Source of the DNA: Nisaea sp.
Lineage (GTDB): Bacteria > Pseudomonadota > Alphaproteobacteria > Thalassobaculales > Thalassobaculaceae
NCBI RefSeq assembly: GCF_017640745.1
Contig: NZ_JAEPQA010000021.1
Span: forward strand, 20,409 to 84,408
Direction: 5' to 3'
DNA length: 64,000 nt
The first letter of the stretch is position 1; every line of letters starts with the position of its first letter. The notes beneath the pieces are model-generated. The model saw only the letters and a list, made by a program, of their open reading frames with translations, ran no database searches and was not told the origin of the DNA. The translations under genes and the position numbers were made by a program. Shown in pieces: positions 15,953 through 25,629 of the stretch.

Positions 15953-16406
15953 CACCACCTCCCACACCTAATGGCGACACCAGTTGACGAAAATCCGTGA
16001 CGGAGGTGAAGGCCGCCTCCCAATAAAATGTTCGAAAATTCAAAAAAAATCGGTCTGGATTTTGTTGAGTGCCGCTTCTGGCGAGGGAAATGGTCGATTT
16101 TGCGATTTTTCCAGCGTTTACCCCAATTTTTTTGCTGATTTGGGCCTGAAAGTCGGAAAACTGGCGATCTGCATATTTTTTGGCGACGTGTCGTGCGGCG
16201 GTGCGAAATGCCGGTTCATGAACCGGTCAGAGTAAGTCCGTTCGGGAGCGCATGCCCGCCCGACGGTCGTCGCCGGCAAGCCCCAGCATTCGCCGGGCCG
16301 GGGAAAAGGCCGCCCGGCGCTGGCGCATGCAGCGGTGCGGCTTCGCTCTTTACGCGCTAGGGTACCGGAGATATGAACCGGTGAGGTCCATTCGCGAGGT
16401 GTAGAA
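15953..16406. other. 454-bp intergenic region upstream of mipZ
   Basis: No supported gene. The stretch 16020-16200 is unusually AT-rich with long A and T runs, and would suit promoter or protein-binding DNA. At 16211-16226 is a perfect 16-bp palindrome, CCGGTTCATGAACCGG. Half of it (ATGAACCGGT) recurs at 16373-16382, 25 bases before the mipZ start. This suggests a regulator with two sites upstream of mipZ. Confidence 0.5.
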
Positions 16407-17345
16407 GTGAGCGACCAGTCCCAAGGGACAAAGCCCGAAGCGCAATCGCCCCTCGGCAAGGCCGATCCGGCGACTGTCATCGTCTTCGGCAACGAGAAAG
16501 GCGGATCCGGCAAGTCGACCGGCTCCATGCATGTGATCGTGGCTCTGCTCCGGCTCGGTTTCAAGGTCGGGTCGCTTGACCTCGACATGCGGCAATGGAC
16601 GCTGACGCGGTATCTTTCCAATCGCGCGGCCTCGATGCGCAATGACGGCATAGAACTGCCGATGCCGATTCACGTCTTTCTCTCGCGAAGTGACAAGCCG
16701 AACCGCGCGGAGGCGGAAGCCGAGGATCGCAAGCGCTTCGAAGCGGTCCTTACTAAGCTCCGCTCGGAATGCGATTTCGTCGTTGTCGACTGCCCGGGGA
16801 CCGACACCTATGTCGGCCGTCTCGCGCATGGCTATGCCGACAAGCTGGTGACGCCGATCAACGACAGTTTCATCGATCTCGATATGCTCGCCAACGTGGA
16901 CGGCAAGACTGGCGAGATCATCAAGCCGAGCGTCTATGCCGAGATGGTCTGGGAGGCGCGCAAGCAACGTGCCGTAAGGGGCGGTGCGCCGCTCGACTGG
17001 ATCGTCATGCGCAATCGGCTCTCGAGCCTCGCCGCGCGTAACAAGCAAGAGATGGAGCGCGTCGTCGCCTCGCTCGCCAAGCGGGTCGGGTTCCGTGTCG
17101 CGCCGGGCTTCAGCGAGCGCGTGATCTTCCGCGAACTCTTCCTGCGCGGCCTTACCATGCTCGACGTGTTCGAAATCGGCGACAGCGGCAAGCCGCAGCT
17201 CTCCCATGTCGCCGCCCGTCAGGAAGTGCGCGGTCTGCTCAACGCGCTGCAGCTTCCGAACCGCACACCGACGCCGCATGACCGGACGTCCGATTACGAG
17301 GCGATCGAAACGCCGTCTTTGATGGGGGAAGGCGAGGATAGCTAG
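16407..17345 (+). CDS. mipZ: division-plane positioning ATPase MipZ
   Basis: A 312-residue ParA/MinD-superfamily ATPase. The deviant Walker A is GNEKGGSGKST at residues 28-38 and the Walker B-like segment is FVVVDCPGTD at about 124-133, with DLDMRQWTLTRYL at the switch region. The conserved MipZ segments NDSFIDLDMLA and MRNRLSSLAARNK are present. In Caulobacter MipZ binds ParB near the origin and inhibits FtsZ assembly, restricting division to midcell. All motifs are intact. The stop overlaps the convergent GNAT stop in the four-base palindrome CTAG. Confidence 0.93.
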   Translation: MSDQSQGTKPEAQSPLGKADPATVIVFGNEKGGSGKSTGSMHVIVALLRLGFKVGSLDLDMRQWTLTRYLSNRAASMRNDGIELPMPIHVFLSRSDKPNRAEAEAEDRKRFEAVLTKLRSECDFVVVDCPGTDTYVGRLAHGYADKLVTPINDSFIDLDMLANVDGKTGEIIKPSVYAEMVWEARKQRAVRGGAPLDWIVMRNRLSSLAARNKQEMERVVASLAKRVGFRVAPGFSERVIFRELFLRGLTMLDVFEIGDSGKPQLSHVAARQEVRGLLNALQLPNRTPTPHDRTSDYEAIETPSLMGEGEDS

Positions 17346-17827
17346 CGCCAGGTCGATTGTGCCGCCAGCCCGGTCAGGCGCTCGTTGCTGAGCTCGAAAT
17401 CGGCGGCCTGGTACTGCCGGCTGCCGATATGGTGATAGAAGTCGATCGCGGTCCTGTTCGTCGGCAGGCACTGCCAGACCATCCAGGCCCCCTCGCGGGC
17501 CAGGGTTTCGGCGGCGACAGCTCCGATCAATGCGCGCCCCGCGCCGCTGCCGCGGGCCCAGTCCTCGACATAGAGATCCAGCATGTGGATGCCCGGGGTC
17601 CCGAGGCCGATATTGAAACTGTCAATGAACAGCGTGTAGCCGAGCAGGTCCTTGCCGTTGTCGGCAACCAGGCCGTCGAAACGCTTTGCCGGCCCGAAAC
17701 CGTACTTGATCACGTCGTCCGGGCCGAAAGGCGGTGGCGGCATACCTTCATGGTCGGACAGTTTCGCCGCCATTTCGGCGACCCGTTCGGCATCCTCTTG
17801 CTGGAGCGCCCTGATGTCGAACTCCAT
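17342..17827 (-). CDS. GNAT-family N-acetyltransferase
   Basis: A 161-residue protein starting MEFDIRALQQEDAERVAEMAAKL (the ATG at 17827 has GGAGGAG upstream; an extension to 17863 has none). The acetyl-CoA-binding region is MLDLYVEDWARGSGAGRALIGAVA, with the R/QxxGxG/A-type loop, and IDFYHHIGS is the usual motif B. The substrate is unknown. It is convergent with mipZ, overlapping it by four bases. Confidence 0.85.
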   Translation of the reverse strand: MEFDIRALQQEDAERVAEMAAKLSDHEGMPPPPFGPDDVIKYGFGPAKRFDGLVADNGKDLLGYTLFIDSFNIGLGTPGIHMLDLYVEDWARGSGAGRALIGAVAAETLAREGAWMVWQCLPTNRTAIDFYHHIGSRQYQAADFELSNERLTGLAAQSTWR

Positions 17828-17942
17828 GTCGGTCTCCTCCGGAAAGGCGATTGCCGGTGGCAAATCAGGGGGCGCCGGGCTGGAAACCGGCGGCCGCGAT
17901 GCAACATAATGCTAAAGCATTGTGGAAAGTGAAGCAGCGAAC

Positions 17943-18683
17943 ATGAACACGCGGAAAAAAGGCGCAGGAGCTGTAGAGACCCGGCAAACCGCCGGAGGGC
18001 CGGTCTCGAGCCAGTCCGACATCGACGCCTTTCTGCGCCAGGTCCGGGCCCGTCCGGCCGCCGCACCCTCCGAACGTCCCGGCAGGCTGGTCTTCGCGAT
18101 GGATGCGACGGCCAGTCGCGAGCCGAGCTGGGACCGCGCCTGTCAGCTTCAGGGCGAGATGTTCTCGGAGACCGCCGCGCTCGGCGGGCTGTCGGTGCAG
18201 CTCGCTTACTACCGCGGCTTCGGGGAATTCAAGGCCAGCCCGTGGCTCACCGAAACCGGCAAGTTGCTGCGTGAGATGACCGGGGTCTTCTGCCTTGGCG
18301 GCCAGACCCAGATCGGGCGCCTGCTGAAGCATGTCATTGCCGAGACGAAACAGGAGCGGGTGCAGGCCGTGGTCTTCGTCGGCGACGCCTTCGAGGAGGA
18401 TATCGACGTTGTCTGCCACCAGGCGGGCGAACTCGGTGTGCTCGGGGTGCCGGTATTCATCTTTCATGAGGGGGGAGACCCGCTGGCACGGCGCGCGTTC
18501 GAGCAGATCGCCCGCCTGACCAAGGGGGCGTGCTGCCCGTTCGACGCCAGCAGCGCGCAGCAGCTCCGCGACCTGCTCGGCGCCGTCGCGGTCTATGCGG
18601 CCGGGGGCAGAAGGGCCTTGCAGAACTTTTCCGAAAGACGGGGCGGCGCCGCATTGCAGCTGACGCATCGTCTCGGCCGCTAG
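17943..18683 (+). CDS. VWA-domain protein
   Basis: A 246-residue cytoplasmic protein. After about 45 polar residues comes [18 protein letters not shown], a von Willebrand A fold with the metal-binding DxTxS motif, then [29 protein letters not shown] and [16 protein letters not shown]. No signal peptide or membrane segment is visible. The ATG at 17943 is used; upstream GTG/ATG choices are not excluded. It sits 13 bases before the J-domain gene and near mipZ, so the pair is probably one operon. The function is unknown; VWA proteins often act in metal-dependent complex assembly. Confidence 0.82.
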   Translation: MNTRKKGAGAVETRQTAGGPVSSQSDIDAFLRQVRARPAAAPSERPGRLVFAMDATASREPSWDRACQLQGEMFSETAALGGLSVQLAYYRGFGEFKASPWLTETGKLLREMTGVFCLGGQTQIGRLLKHVIAETKQERVQAVVFVGDAFEEDIDVVCHQAGELGVLGVPVFIFHEGGDPLARRAFEQIARLTKGACCPFDASSAQQLRDLLGAVAVYAAGGRRALQNFSERRGGAALQLTHRLGR

Positions 18684-18696
18684 GAGGAGTGCGCAG

Positions 18697-19419
18697 GTGC
18701 AGTTTCTGATACTGGGCGCGAGCCTTCTCGTCGGGTTCGGACTGATCGGCTACTGGTTCATGAATGCCGATCCGGCGAAGATCCGCCAGACCGCAAAGTG
18801 GGTCGGTCTTATTCTCCTCGGTCTTGCCGTGGTCGCGCTGATCTTCTTCCGGCGGTTCGACTGGCTGATGTATGCCGGTGTGGTGGTGCTGCCGTTCCTG
18901 CTCAGGGCCGGCGCGCTGTTCCGGCGCTTCCGCAACGCAGTAAAGACGGCCCGGGGGCCTTCGTCGGGACAAAGCAGCTCGGTGCGGACCGCGACGCTGG
19001 CGATGACGCTCGATCATGACAGCGGCGGGATCGATGGCGAGGTCTTGCGCGGGCGGTTTTCCGGTGCCCCGCTGTCGGAGCTATCGCTTTCAGAGCTGCT
19101 CGAACTGCTGGAGGATTGCAGCCGGAACGATCCCCAATCGGTGGCTGTTCTGGAAAGTTATCTCGATGCCGCTCACGGACCGGACTGGCGTGAGGCCGCC
19201 GCGTCCGCGACAGGCTCCCGTGGTGCTCACCGTGACTCTTCCGGCGCTATGACGCGCGCGCGGGCCCTTGAAATTCTCGGGCTTGAGGAGGGGGCGGACG
19301 AGGCGGCGATTCGCGACGCGCATCGGCGGCTGATGATGGTCAATCACCCGGACCGCGGCGGCTCCGATTACCTCGCGGCCCAGATCAACGAAGCGAAAGA
19401 CGTGCTGCTCGGCTCCTGA
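18697..19419 (+). CDS. membrane-anchored J-domain protein
   Basis: A 240-residue protein with a GTG start nine bases after AGGAGG. Three hydrophobic segments near residues 1-20, 36-52 and 56-72 anchor it in the membrane. A linker (about 80-180) follows, then a C-terminal J domain: [35 protein letters not shown] in total, with the key HPD motif intact. This TIM14/Pam18-like arrangement implies recruitment of DnaK at the inner membrane. It is co-transcribed with the VWA gene; the client is unknown. Confidence 0.85.
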   Translation: MQFLILGASLLVGFGLIGYWFMNADPAKIRQTAKWVGLILLGLAVVALIFFRRFDWLMYAGVVVLPFLLRAGALFRRFRNAVKTARGPSSGQSSSVRTATLAMTLDHDSGGIDGEVLRGRFSGAPLSELSLSELLELLEDCSRNDPQSVAVLESYLDAAHGPDWREAAASATGSRGAHRDSSGAMTRARALEILGLEEGADEAAIRDAHRRLMMVNHPDRGGSDYLAAQINEAKDVLLGS

Positions 19420-19524
19420 GCCAAGCGATCCTTGCGGTTTTCTCCGGTTATGTGCCAATAACGGTGCGCTCTACCGGAAGCCACGGTCGGGCGGCGTATC
19501 CAGATAACGAATCGAGGTTCAGAT

Positions 19525-20394
19525 ATGCCAGTGCCAGTTCGGAAGGCAATCTTTCCGGTTGGGGGGCTTGGCACGCGATTTCTTCCGGCGACGAAGTCGA
19601 TGCCGAAGGAAATGCTACCGGTCGTCGACAAGCCGCTGATCCAGTATGCCGTCGAGGAGGCCCGCGCCGCGGGGATCGAGGAGTTCATCTTCGTCACCGG
19701 CCGGGGAAAGTCCGCGATAGAGGATCATTTCGATCACGCGTTCGAGCTGCAGTCCATGCTCAGGGACCGTTCGAAGAAGGATGCGCTGAAGGTCGTCGAG
19801 GCGACCATTCCGGAGCCGGGGCAGTTCTCCTATACGCGCCAGCAAGAGCCGCTCGGTCTCGGTCACGCCGTCTGGTGCGCGCGGAACTTCGTCGGCATGG
19901 AGCCCGTCGCGGTGCTTCTCGCGGACGACCTGATCCTCAGCGCTGCAGGGTGTCTGAAGCAGATGGTCGACGCCTACAACAAGGTCGGCGGCAACATGGT
20001 TGCGGCGATGGAGGTCACCCGTGAGGAGACCCAGTCCTACGGCGTGATCACGCCGGGCGAGGTCAACGGCCGCCTGATCGAGGTCCGCGGTCTCGTCGAG
20101 AAGCCGAAGCCGGAAGACGCGCCGTCCAATTACGCGATCATCGGGCGCTACATCCTGCAGCCCAAGGTCTTCGAGGACCTCGCACGCTTCGAGAAAGGCG
20201 CGGGCGGGGAAATCCAGTTGACCGACGCCATGGCGCGCCAGCTCGGCCTGCAGCCCTTCAATGGCTACCTGTTCGACGGCACCCGCTTCGACTGCGGCAA
20301 CAAGGTCGGCTTCCTCGAGGCCAACATCGCCTATGCTCTCGACCGTCCGGACATGGCCGACGCCGTCCGGGCCTTCCTGAAGAATTACGCCTGA
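19525..20394 (+). CDS. galU: UTP--glucose-1-phosphate uridylyltransferase
   Basis: A 289-residue nucleotidyltransferase. The start has FPVGGLGTRFLPATKS followed by MPKEMLPVVDKPLIQYAVEEA, the GalU signature. Further conserved parts are LGHAVWCAR, VLLADDLIL, LVEKPKPEDAPS and NGYLFDGTRFDCGNKVGF. It makes UDP-glucose from UTP and glucose-1-phosphate in the cytoplasm. GAGG precedes the ATG. The following genes ugd and phosphoglucomutase form a coherent operon making UDP-glucose and UDP-glucuronate for envelope polysaccharide. Confidence 0.97.
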   Translation: MPVPVRKAIFPVGGLGTRFLPATKSMPKEMLPVVDKPLIQYAVEEARAAGIEEFIFVTGRGKSAIEDHFDHAFELQSMLRDRSKKDALKVVEATIPEPGQFSYTRQQEPLGLGHAVWCARNFVGMEPVAVLLADDLILSAAGCLKQMVDAYNKVGGNMVAAMEVTREETQSYGVITPGEVNGRLIEVRGLVEKPKPEDAPSNYAIIGRYILQPKVFEDLARFEKGAGGEIQLTDAMARQLGLQPFNGYLFDGTRFDCGNKVGFLEANIAYALDRPDMADAVRAFLKNYA

Positions 20395-20409
20395 TAACGG
20401 AGCGAATTC

Positions 20410-21738
20410 ATGCGTATTGCCATGATCGGTACCGGCTATGTCGGCCTGGTGTCCGGAGCCTGCTTCTCTGAGTTCGGGGTCGACGTCGTCTGCGTCGACA
20501 AGGACGAGGTGAAGATCTCCCGGCTCGACCGGGGCGAGATCCCGATCTTCGAGCCGGGGCTCGACGATCTGGTCGCGAACAATGTGCGGGCCGGACGGCT
20601 GACCTTCACGACCGACCTTAAATCGGCGGTCAGGGAGGCGGATGCGGTCTTCATCGCCGTCGGTACCCCGACCCGCCGGGGCGATGGCCACGCCGATCTC
20701 TCCTACGTCTATGGCGCGGCCAAGGAAATCGCCGAGGCGATGGACGGTTATACCGTCGTCGTCACCAAATCGACGGTCCCCGTCGGCACCGGACGCGAGG
20801 TCGCGCGGATCATCCGGGAGACCCGGCCGGACGCCGATTTCGATGTCTGCTCCAATCCGGAGTTCCTGCGCGAGGGCGCTGCGATCAGCGATTTCATGCG
20901 GCCCGATCGCGTGGTGATCGGAACGGAAAGCGAGCGCGCCCAGGAAGTGATGCGCGCGATCTACCGGCCGCTCTACCTGATCGAGACGCCGATCGTCTTC
21001 ACCACGCTGCAGACCAGCGAGCTGATCAAGTACGCCGCGAACACCTTCCTTGCGACCAAGATCACCTTCATCAACGAGGTCGCGGATCTCTGCGAGAAGG
21101 TCGGCGCGGACGTGCATGACGTCGCCCGCGGGATCGGCCTCGACGGCCGCATCGGGCGGAAGTTCCTGCATCCGGGACCGGGCTACGGCGGGTCGTGCTT
21201 CCCGAAGGATACCCTGGCTTTGGTCAAGACGGCGCAGGATTACGACGCGCCACTGCGTATCGTCGAGACGGTCGTCGACATCAACGACAAGCGCAAGAAG
21301 CAGATGGCGGAGAAGATCATCGCCGCCTGCGGAGGATCCGTCTCCGGCAAGACCATCGCCGTGCTCGGCCTGACCTTCAAGCCGAACACAGACGACATGC
21401 GCGACAGCCCGAGCCTCGATATCGTTCCGGCGCTGCAGGCGGCGGGCGCGAAGGTCAAGGCCTACGATCCGGAAGGCATGAAGGAAGCGCGTGAAATGCT
21501 GCCCGGCGTCGAGATGTGCGATAACGCTTACGCGACGATGGAAGGCGCGGATGCGGTCTCGATCGTTACCGAGTGGAACGAGTTCCGCGCGCTCGACATC
21601 GAGCGGGTGAAGAAACTTCTGAAACAGCCGCTGATGGTCGATCTCCGCAACGTCTACAATCCGGATGACATGCGGAAGGCCGGCTTCGACTATGTCTGCG
21701 TCGGGCGCGGCACCACCGAAGCCGGGGCCCCGAAATGA
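20410..21738 (+). CDS. ugd: UDP-glucose 6-dehydrogenase
   Basis: A 442-residue enzyme with the N-terminal NAD-binding [17 protein letters not shown] and the catalytic cysteine in [30 protein letters not shown] and [15 protein letters not shown] are also typical. It oxidises UDP-glucose to UDP-glucuronate with two NAD+. It lies 15 bases after galU and overlaps the next start by ATGA, so the supply of UDP-glucuronate is tied to galU expression. Confidence 0.97.
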   Translation: MRIAMIGTGYVGLVSGACFSEFGVDVVCVDKDEVKISRLDRGEIPIFEPGLDDLVANNVRAGRLTFTTDLKSAVREADAVFIAVGTPTRRGDGHADLSYVYGAAKEIAEAMDGYTVVVTKSTVPVGTGREVARIIRETRPDADFDVCSNPEFLREGAAISDFMRPDRVVIGTESERAQEVMRAIYRPLYLIETPIVFTTLQTSELIKYAANTFLATKITFINEVADLCEKVGADVHDVARGIGLDGRIGRKFLHPGPGYGGSCFPKDTLALVKTAQDYDAPLRIVETVVDINDKRKKQMAEKIIAACGGSVSGKTIAVLGLTFKPNTDDMRDSPSLDIVPALQAAGAKVKAYDPEGMKEAREMLPGVEMCDNAYATMEGADAVSIVTEWNEFRALDIERVKKLLKQPLMVDLRNVYNPDDMRKAGFDYVCVGRGTTEAGAPK

Positions 21739-23117
21739 GCGCGCATCAGTTCCCGCCGACCATCCTGCGTGAGTACGACGTCCGCGGCGTGATCGGCGAG
21801 ACCCTGAGCGCCGCCGATGCCCACGCGCTCGGCCGCGCCTTCGGCACCCGCGTGGTCCGCAACGGCGGGACGAAAGTCTCCGTCGGCCGCGATGGCCGTC
21901 TGAGCTCGCCGGAGATGGAAGCGGCGGTGGTCGAGGGCCTGATGGCCTGCGGCCTGCACGTCTTCCGCCTCGGCGGATGCGCGACCCCGATGCTCTATTA
22001 CTCGGTCTACGCGCTAGAGACCGATGGCGGGATCATGATCACCGGCTCGCACAATCCGCCGAACTACAACGGCTTCAAGATGATGCTGGGCACGGGGCCG
22101 TTCTTTGGTGCCGACATTCAGGATCTTGGCCGGATCGCGGCGGCGGGCGATTACGAGAACGGTGCGGGATCGTCCGAGGAGGTCGATATCCTCGACAGCT
22201 ATGTCGACCGCCTGCTGCGCGACGTGAAGATGGGGCGTCAGCTCCGCATCGTCTGGGATTGCGGCAACGGTGCCGCAGGCCCGTCGGTCAACCAGGTCTG
22301 CATGCGGTTGCCCTCGAACCACAAGGTGCTGTTCCCGGAAGTCGACGGAACCTTCCCGAACCATCATCCGGATCCGACCGTTCCCGAGAACCTCGAGGAT
22401 CTTGTCGCCGAGGTCGCCGCGCGCGACGCGGATCTCGGCATCGCCTTCGACGGCGACGGCGACCGGATCGGCGTGATCGACGACAAGGGCCGGGTGCTCT
22501 GGGGCGATCAGCTTCTGACCGTGCTGGCCGAGGACGTGCTGAAGGAAAATCCGGGCGCAACGATCATCGCCGACGTGAAGGCGAGCCAGGTGTTGTTCGA
22601 CAAGGTCGCGGAGTTCGGTGGCAAGCCGCTGATGTGGCGCACCGGACATTCCCTGATCAAGACCAAGATGGCCGAGACCGGCGCGCCGCTGGCCGGCGAG
22701 ATGAGCGGGCACATCTTCTTCAAGGACCGCTATTACGGCTTCGACGACGCGCTCTACGCCGCGATCCGTCTGGTCGAGGGGCTGAGTCACCGGACGGAGA
22801 GCCTCTCGGAGATCCGGGATGCCCTGCCGCAGGTGATCAACACGCCGGAAATGCGCTTCCAGTGCGACGACACCCGCAAGTTCGATGTCGTCCGGGAAGT
22901 GAAAGACTGGCTTTCGGGACAGTCCGGCATCGAGGTCTCCGACGCCGACGGCGTCCGGGTCAATACGCCGGACGGCTGGTGGCTGCTGCGCGCCTCCAAC
23001 ACCCAGGACGTGCTGGTCGCCCGCTGTGAGTCCCAGACGAAAGAGGGCCTGGAGCGGCTGAAGGCGCAACTCCGCGACGCTCTGATAGCGGTTGGTGAGA
23101 CGCCGCCGGATATCTGA
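21735..23117 (+). CDS. phosphomannomutase/phosphoglucomutase
   Basis: A 460-residue alpha-D-phosphohexomutase of the AlgC type. The phosphoserine is in [15 protein letters not shown], the metal loop is FDGDGDRIG, the sugar-binding loop is GEMSGHIFF, and the C-terminal phosphate-binding segment is [16 protein letters not shown]. It interconverts 1- and 6-phosphates of glucose or mannose. It begins inside the ugd stop (ATGA) and ends with an intrinsic terminator, completing a galU-ugd-pgm operon. Confidence 0.95.
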   Translation: MSAHQFPPTILREYDVRGVIGETLSAADAHALGRAFGTRVVRNGGTKVSVGRDGRLSSPEMEAAVVEGLMACGLHVFRLGGCATPMLYYSVYALETDGGIMITGSHNPPNYNGFKMMLGTGPFFGADIQDLGRIAAAGDYENGAGSSEEVDILDSYVDRLLRDVKMGRQLRIVWDCGNGAAGPSVNQVCMRLPSNHKVLFPEVDGTFPNHHPDPTVPENLEDLVAEVAARDADLGIAFDGDGDRIGVIDDKGRVLWGDQLLTVLAEDVLKENPGATIIADVKASQVLFDKVAEFGGKPLMWRTGHSLIKTKMAETGAPLAGEMSGHIFFKDRYYGFDDALYAAIRLVEGLSHRTESLSEIRDALPQVINTPEMRFQCDDTRKFDVVREVKDWLSGQSGIEVSDADGVRVNTPDGWWLLRASNTQDVLVARCESQTKEGLERLKAQLRDALIAVGETPPDI

Positions 23118-23143
23118 TTGGATTTCTAAGTGAACATTTTCAG

Positions 23144-23173
23144 CGCCGCCCGTTTTCCCGGGCGGCGTTTTTT
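23144..23173 (+). terminator. intrinsic terminator of the galU-ugd-phosphoglucomutase operon
   Basis: A perfect 9-bp GC stem (CGCCGCCCG / CGGGCGGCG) with a six-base loop is followed by six T residues, 26 bases after the phosphohexomutase stop. Confidence 0.92.
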
Positions 23174-23180
23174 GTCGCTC

Positions 23181-24428
23181 TTACCCGCCGGTCGGCATGG
23201 TGGCGACTTCTTCGCCGGTCTCGCCCGGAACCGGCACGCAAGGGACGTGCTTGCGGACCAGCATGGCGCAGGCATTGCGGGCGTCGGCCTCAGTGAAGCC
23301 GAAGATCCGGGACCGGAAGACGGTGCCGTGGTCGCGGGTGATCTGCTCAACGGAGTCCTTGGAGTCCGCCACGACCTTTTTCAGATGGGTGCGCGCGGTG
23401 CGGATCATCTGTTCGGCCGGCGCGCGGCTCGAATAGGCGCCGACCTGGATGCCCCAGTCGCGGTCCGAGAGATCCTCGCTGCCGGATCCTTGCAGCGCGT
23501 CGTCGGAGACGGCGGATTGGGCGGCGGCGAGTTGTACTGTCGCGGGAGCGTCGCTGCTCGGTATCGGCCGCGCGACCGGGATCGGCGCCGGCACCCGGTT
23601 GCGGGCGATCTGGATCGCTTTCTTGAAGCCGCGGTTCAGCAGCGAGACCATGTGCTTGTCGCGCGATTTCGCGGTCCGCCCGCCGAACACGACGGCGATG
23701 ATGTGGTGGCCGTTGCTGTGCACGGAGGTGACGAGATTGAAGCCCGAGGCCCGGGTGTAGCCGGTCTTGATCCCGTCGGTGCCGGAATAGCGCCCGAGCA
23801 GGTTGTTGTGGTTCTTGTAGGTCCGACCTTTGTAGGTGAATTTCTCGGTCTTGAAATAGTGGTAGTATTGCGGGAAGTCGCGCTGGATGCGCAGGCCGAG
23901 CTTGGCCATGTCGCGCGCGGTGCTTTTCTGCCGCCGATTGGGAAGGCCCGAGGCGTTGCGGAAAGTCGTATGCGTCATCCCGATGTTCCGCGCTTTCTCG
24001 GTCATCGCGATGGCAAAGTGGACCTCGCTCTTCGCCAGATGCTCGGCGACCACGGTCGCGGCGTCGTTGGCGGAGCGGGTAACGAGAGCCAGGATCGCGT
24101 CCTCGACAGAAAGGGTCTGGCCTTCGCGCAGATCGATATTCGTCTGCGGCTGTCCGGCGGCCCGCTTGGAGACCTTCATCCGGGTCTTCAGCGTGACTTT
24201 GCCCCGGTCGAGCGCGTCGAACAGCATGTACAGGGTCATGATCTTGGTGAGCGAGGCCGGATAGTTCCGCGTGTCAGCGTTCTTCGCATAGAGCACGTCC
24301 AGCGTGTCGGCATCCATCACGAAAGAGGCGTAGCGCGCCTCGGCCGCGCTGGCGGAAAGCCAGATCGCCAGACCGAAAGCGACGACGCAAACGGCTCTCC
24401 AGACCCGTGCTGTCACGCTTCGCGCCAT
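23181..24428 (-). CDS. D-alanyl-D-alanine carboxypeptidase with SPOR domain
   Basis: A 415-residue exported S11-family penicillin-binding protein. The active-site motifs are SLTK (Ser nucleophile), SAN and KTG, in NYPASLTKIMTLYML, LVTRSANDAA and GIKTGYTRASG. A C-terminal SPOR domain (WGIQVGAYSSRAPAEQMI onward) binds denuded glycan strands at the septum. The ATG at 24428 with GGGGGAGAT upstream gives a good signal peptide; an upstream ATG at 24482 is less likely. It trims the terminal D-Ala of peptidoglycan pentapeptides, probably at division sites. Confidence 0.93.
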   Translation of the reverse strand: MARSVTARVWRAVCVVAFGLAIWLSASAAEARYASFVMDADTLDVLYAKNADTRNYPASLTKIMTLYMLFDALDRGKVTLKTRMKVSKRAAGQPQTNIDLREGQTLSVEDAILALVTRSANDAATVVAEHLAKSEVHFAIAMTEKARNIGMTHTTFRNASGLPNRRQKSTARDMAKLGLRIQRDFPQYYHYFKTEKFTYKGRTYKNHNNLLGRYSGTDGIKTGYTRASGFNLVTSVHSNGHHIIAVVFGGRTAKSRDKHMVSLLNRGFKKAIQIARNRVPAPIPVARPIPSSDAPATVQLAAAQSAVSDDALQGSGSEDLSDRDWGIQVGAYSSRAPAEQMIRTARTHLKKVVADSKDSVEQITRDHGTVFRSRIFGFTEADARNACAMLVRKHVPCVPVPGETGEEVATMPTGG

Positions 24429-24643
24429 ATCTCCCCCAGAGCCCTTGCGCCGTCCGATGACGGTGCCGTTAGCCATACACAAAATCGCCAGAATCTTATG
24501 TAAGGGCTTAGCTGTTGTCCATAAGTAATTGAATTAGAATTAAACCCGCGCTCCCGATCAGGGCGAATACCGAGATCGTAATAAACTATTCTTGCTGGCG
24601 AATTCGTTGGATTGAAAGACTTTTTAGAGGCGGTCAGAGAAAA

Positions 24644-24658
24644 TTGTGCACTGCACAA
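24644..24658. promoter_or_regulatory. palindrome upstream of phasin (candidate PhaR site 1)
   Basis: TTGTGCA-C-TGCACAA is a perfect 7+1+7 palindrome just upstream of the candidate -35 element. Phasin genes are commonly repressed by PhaR, whose reported sites are rich in TGCA/GCA repeats; assignment to PhaR is inference from the gene and the motif. Confidence 0.55.
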
Positions 24659-24667
24659 AAAAATCTC

Positions 24668-24695
24668 TTGATCTTAGGGCGCCGATCCATATTTT
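24668..24695 (+). promoter_or_regulatory. candidate phasin promoter
   Basis: TTGATC at 24668-24673 and TATTTT at 24690-24695 with a 16-base spacer resemble sigma-70 -35 and -10 elements. The predicted start near 24702 falls on the second palindrome, the right place for repression. Confidence 0.45.
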
Positions 24696-24702
24696 AGAGG
24701 CG

Positions 24703-24717
24703 TGTTGCAGTGCAGCA
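24703..24717. promoter_or_regulatory. palindrome at the phasin transcription start (candidate PhaR site 2)
   Basis: TGTTGCA-G-TGCAGCA is a 7+1+7 palindrome with one mismatch and the same TGCA-N-TGCA core as the upstream site, 59 bases away centre to centre. Two like sites around one promoter support a dedicated regulator. Confidence 0.5.
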
Positions 24718-24839
24718 TGAGAGCGCGGACAGGATCAAGAGATTTGCGTGTCCAGGTGACATGCCTGCGACCCCCCAGGGACGGTCCCCCGAGAAGAGCC
24801 GGCCCGAACGAGAGCCAACAAATTGCAAGGAGAGTGAAC

Positions 24840-25370
24840 ATGGTTGCGAAGAAAACCACCTCCGCCGGTGCCGCCGACAAGATTGAAGAATCGGTCGCGG
24901 CCGGCAAGGAAACCGTCGAAGCCGCTCTGAAGGCGACCCAGGAAGTCGCGCAGAAGGGCTACGACCAGGCGGTTGTTCTGATGAAGGAAAACGCCGAGAA
25001 GGCCCAGAAGGCCCTCTATGGCGGCTATGACGAGTATGCCACGCTCGGCAAGGCGAACTACGACGCCTATGTCACGGCGATGAATGTCTGGTCCAAGGGC
25101 TTCGAGACCATCGGCAAGGAACTCTATGCCTTCGGTCAGGAAAGCGTCGAGACCTCCGTCGAGATCAGCAAGTCCGCGATGTCCTGCAAGACCGTCAGCG
25201 ACCTGCTGGAACTGCAGAACGACGTGACCAAGAAGAGCTATGACAAGACGCTCGAGGAGCTCACCAAGATCTCCGAGCTGTCCGTCAAGACGGCGAACGA
25301 AGCGATGAAGCCGATCCAGGACAGCCTGACCGGCACCTTCGAGAAGCTGACCAAGCCGATCGCCGCCTGA
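24840..25370 (+). CDS. phasin-family protein
   Basis: A 176-residue helical, lysine- and glutamate-rich protein. After a short AKKTTSAG start come amphipathic helices ([39 protein letters not shown]), then the phasin-2-type core [39 protein letters not shown] and [17 protein letters not shown]. Phasins coat polyhydroxyalkanoate granules and control their size. The ATG at 24840 follows AAGGAG by about seven bases. No PHA synthase gene is in the window. An intrinsic terminator follows. Confidence 0.92.
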   Translation: MVAKKTTSAGAADKIEESVAAGKETVEAALKATQEVAQKGYDQAVVLMKENAEKAQKALYGGYDEYATLGKANYDAYVTAMNVWSKGFETIGKELYAFGQESVETSVEISKSAMSCKTVSDLLELQNDVTKKSYDKTLEELTKISELSVKTANEAMKPIQDSLTGTFEKLTKPIAA

Positions 25371-25398
25371 CCGGCAGCCTCAATCGGTTCCGAATGCG

Positions 25399-25435
25399 AG
25401 AGCCCGGCCGTTTCGGCCGGGCTCTTCGCGTTTTT
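25399..25435 (+). terminator. intrinsic terminator after phasin
   Basis: A perfect 11-bp stem (AGAGCCCGGCC / GGCCGGGCTCT) with loop GTTTC, followed after five bases by TTTTT, lies 28 bases past the phasin stop. Confidence 0.88.
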
Positions 25436-25629
25436 GCATACCGGAACGAATGTGGTTCCGCCGCCGATTAGGCCTTGCAAGATCTTGTGCTCGACACGAA
25501 ATGTCTGTCACCCTACCTGCATGTGTCTATGGCCTCATGTATGATGCTGCACGGACTTCTCCGAGGCCCCGAAAGACCTATTTAGCTCGTGCAGCATTCG
25601 AGCGCCTGTCCGTCAGGCGCGGAACATTC

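Larger units (their letters stand above)
24429..24839. other. 411-bp divergent intergenic region with phasin promoter
   Basis: No gene is supported here. It holds the promoters of the carboxypeptidase (minus) and phasin (plus) genes. The part 24480-24700 is AT-rich. It contains a candidate phasin promoter flanked by two palindromes, described separately, then a leader of about 140 bases ending in AAGGAG before the phasin ATG. Confidence 0.55.

Noticed and set aside
15984..16235. 83-codon plus-strand frame in the AT-rich region before mipZ
   Set aside because: No ribosome site, and it runs through the palindrome; the composition looks random.
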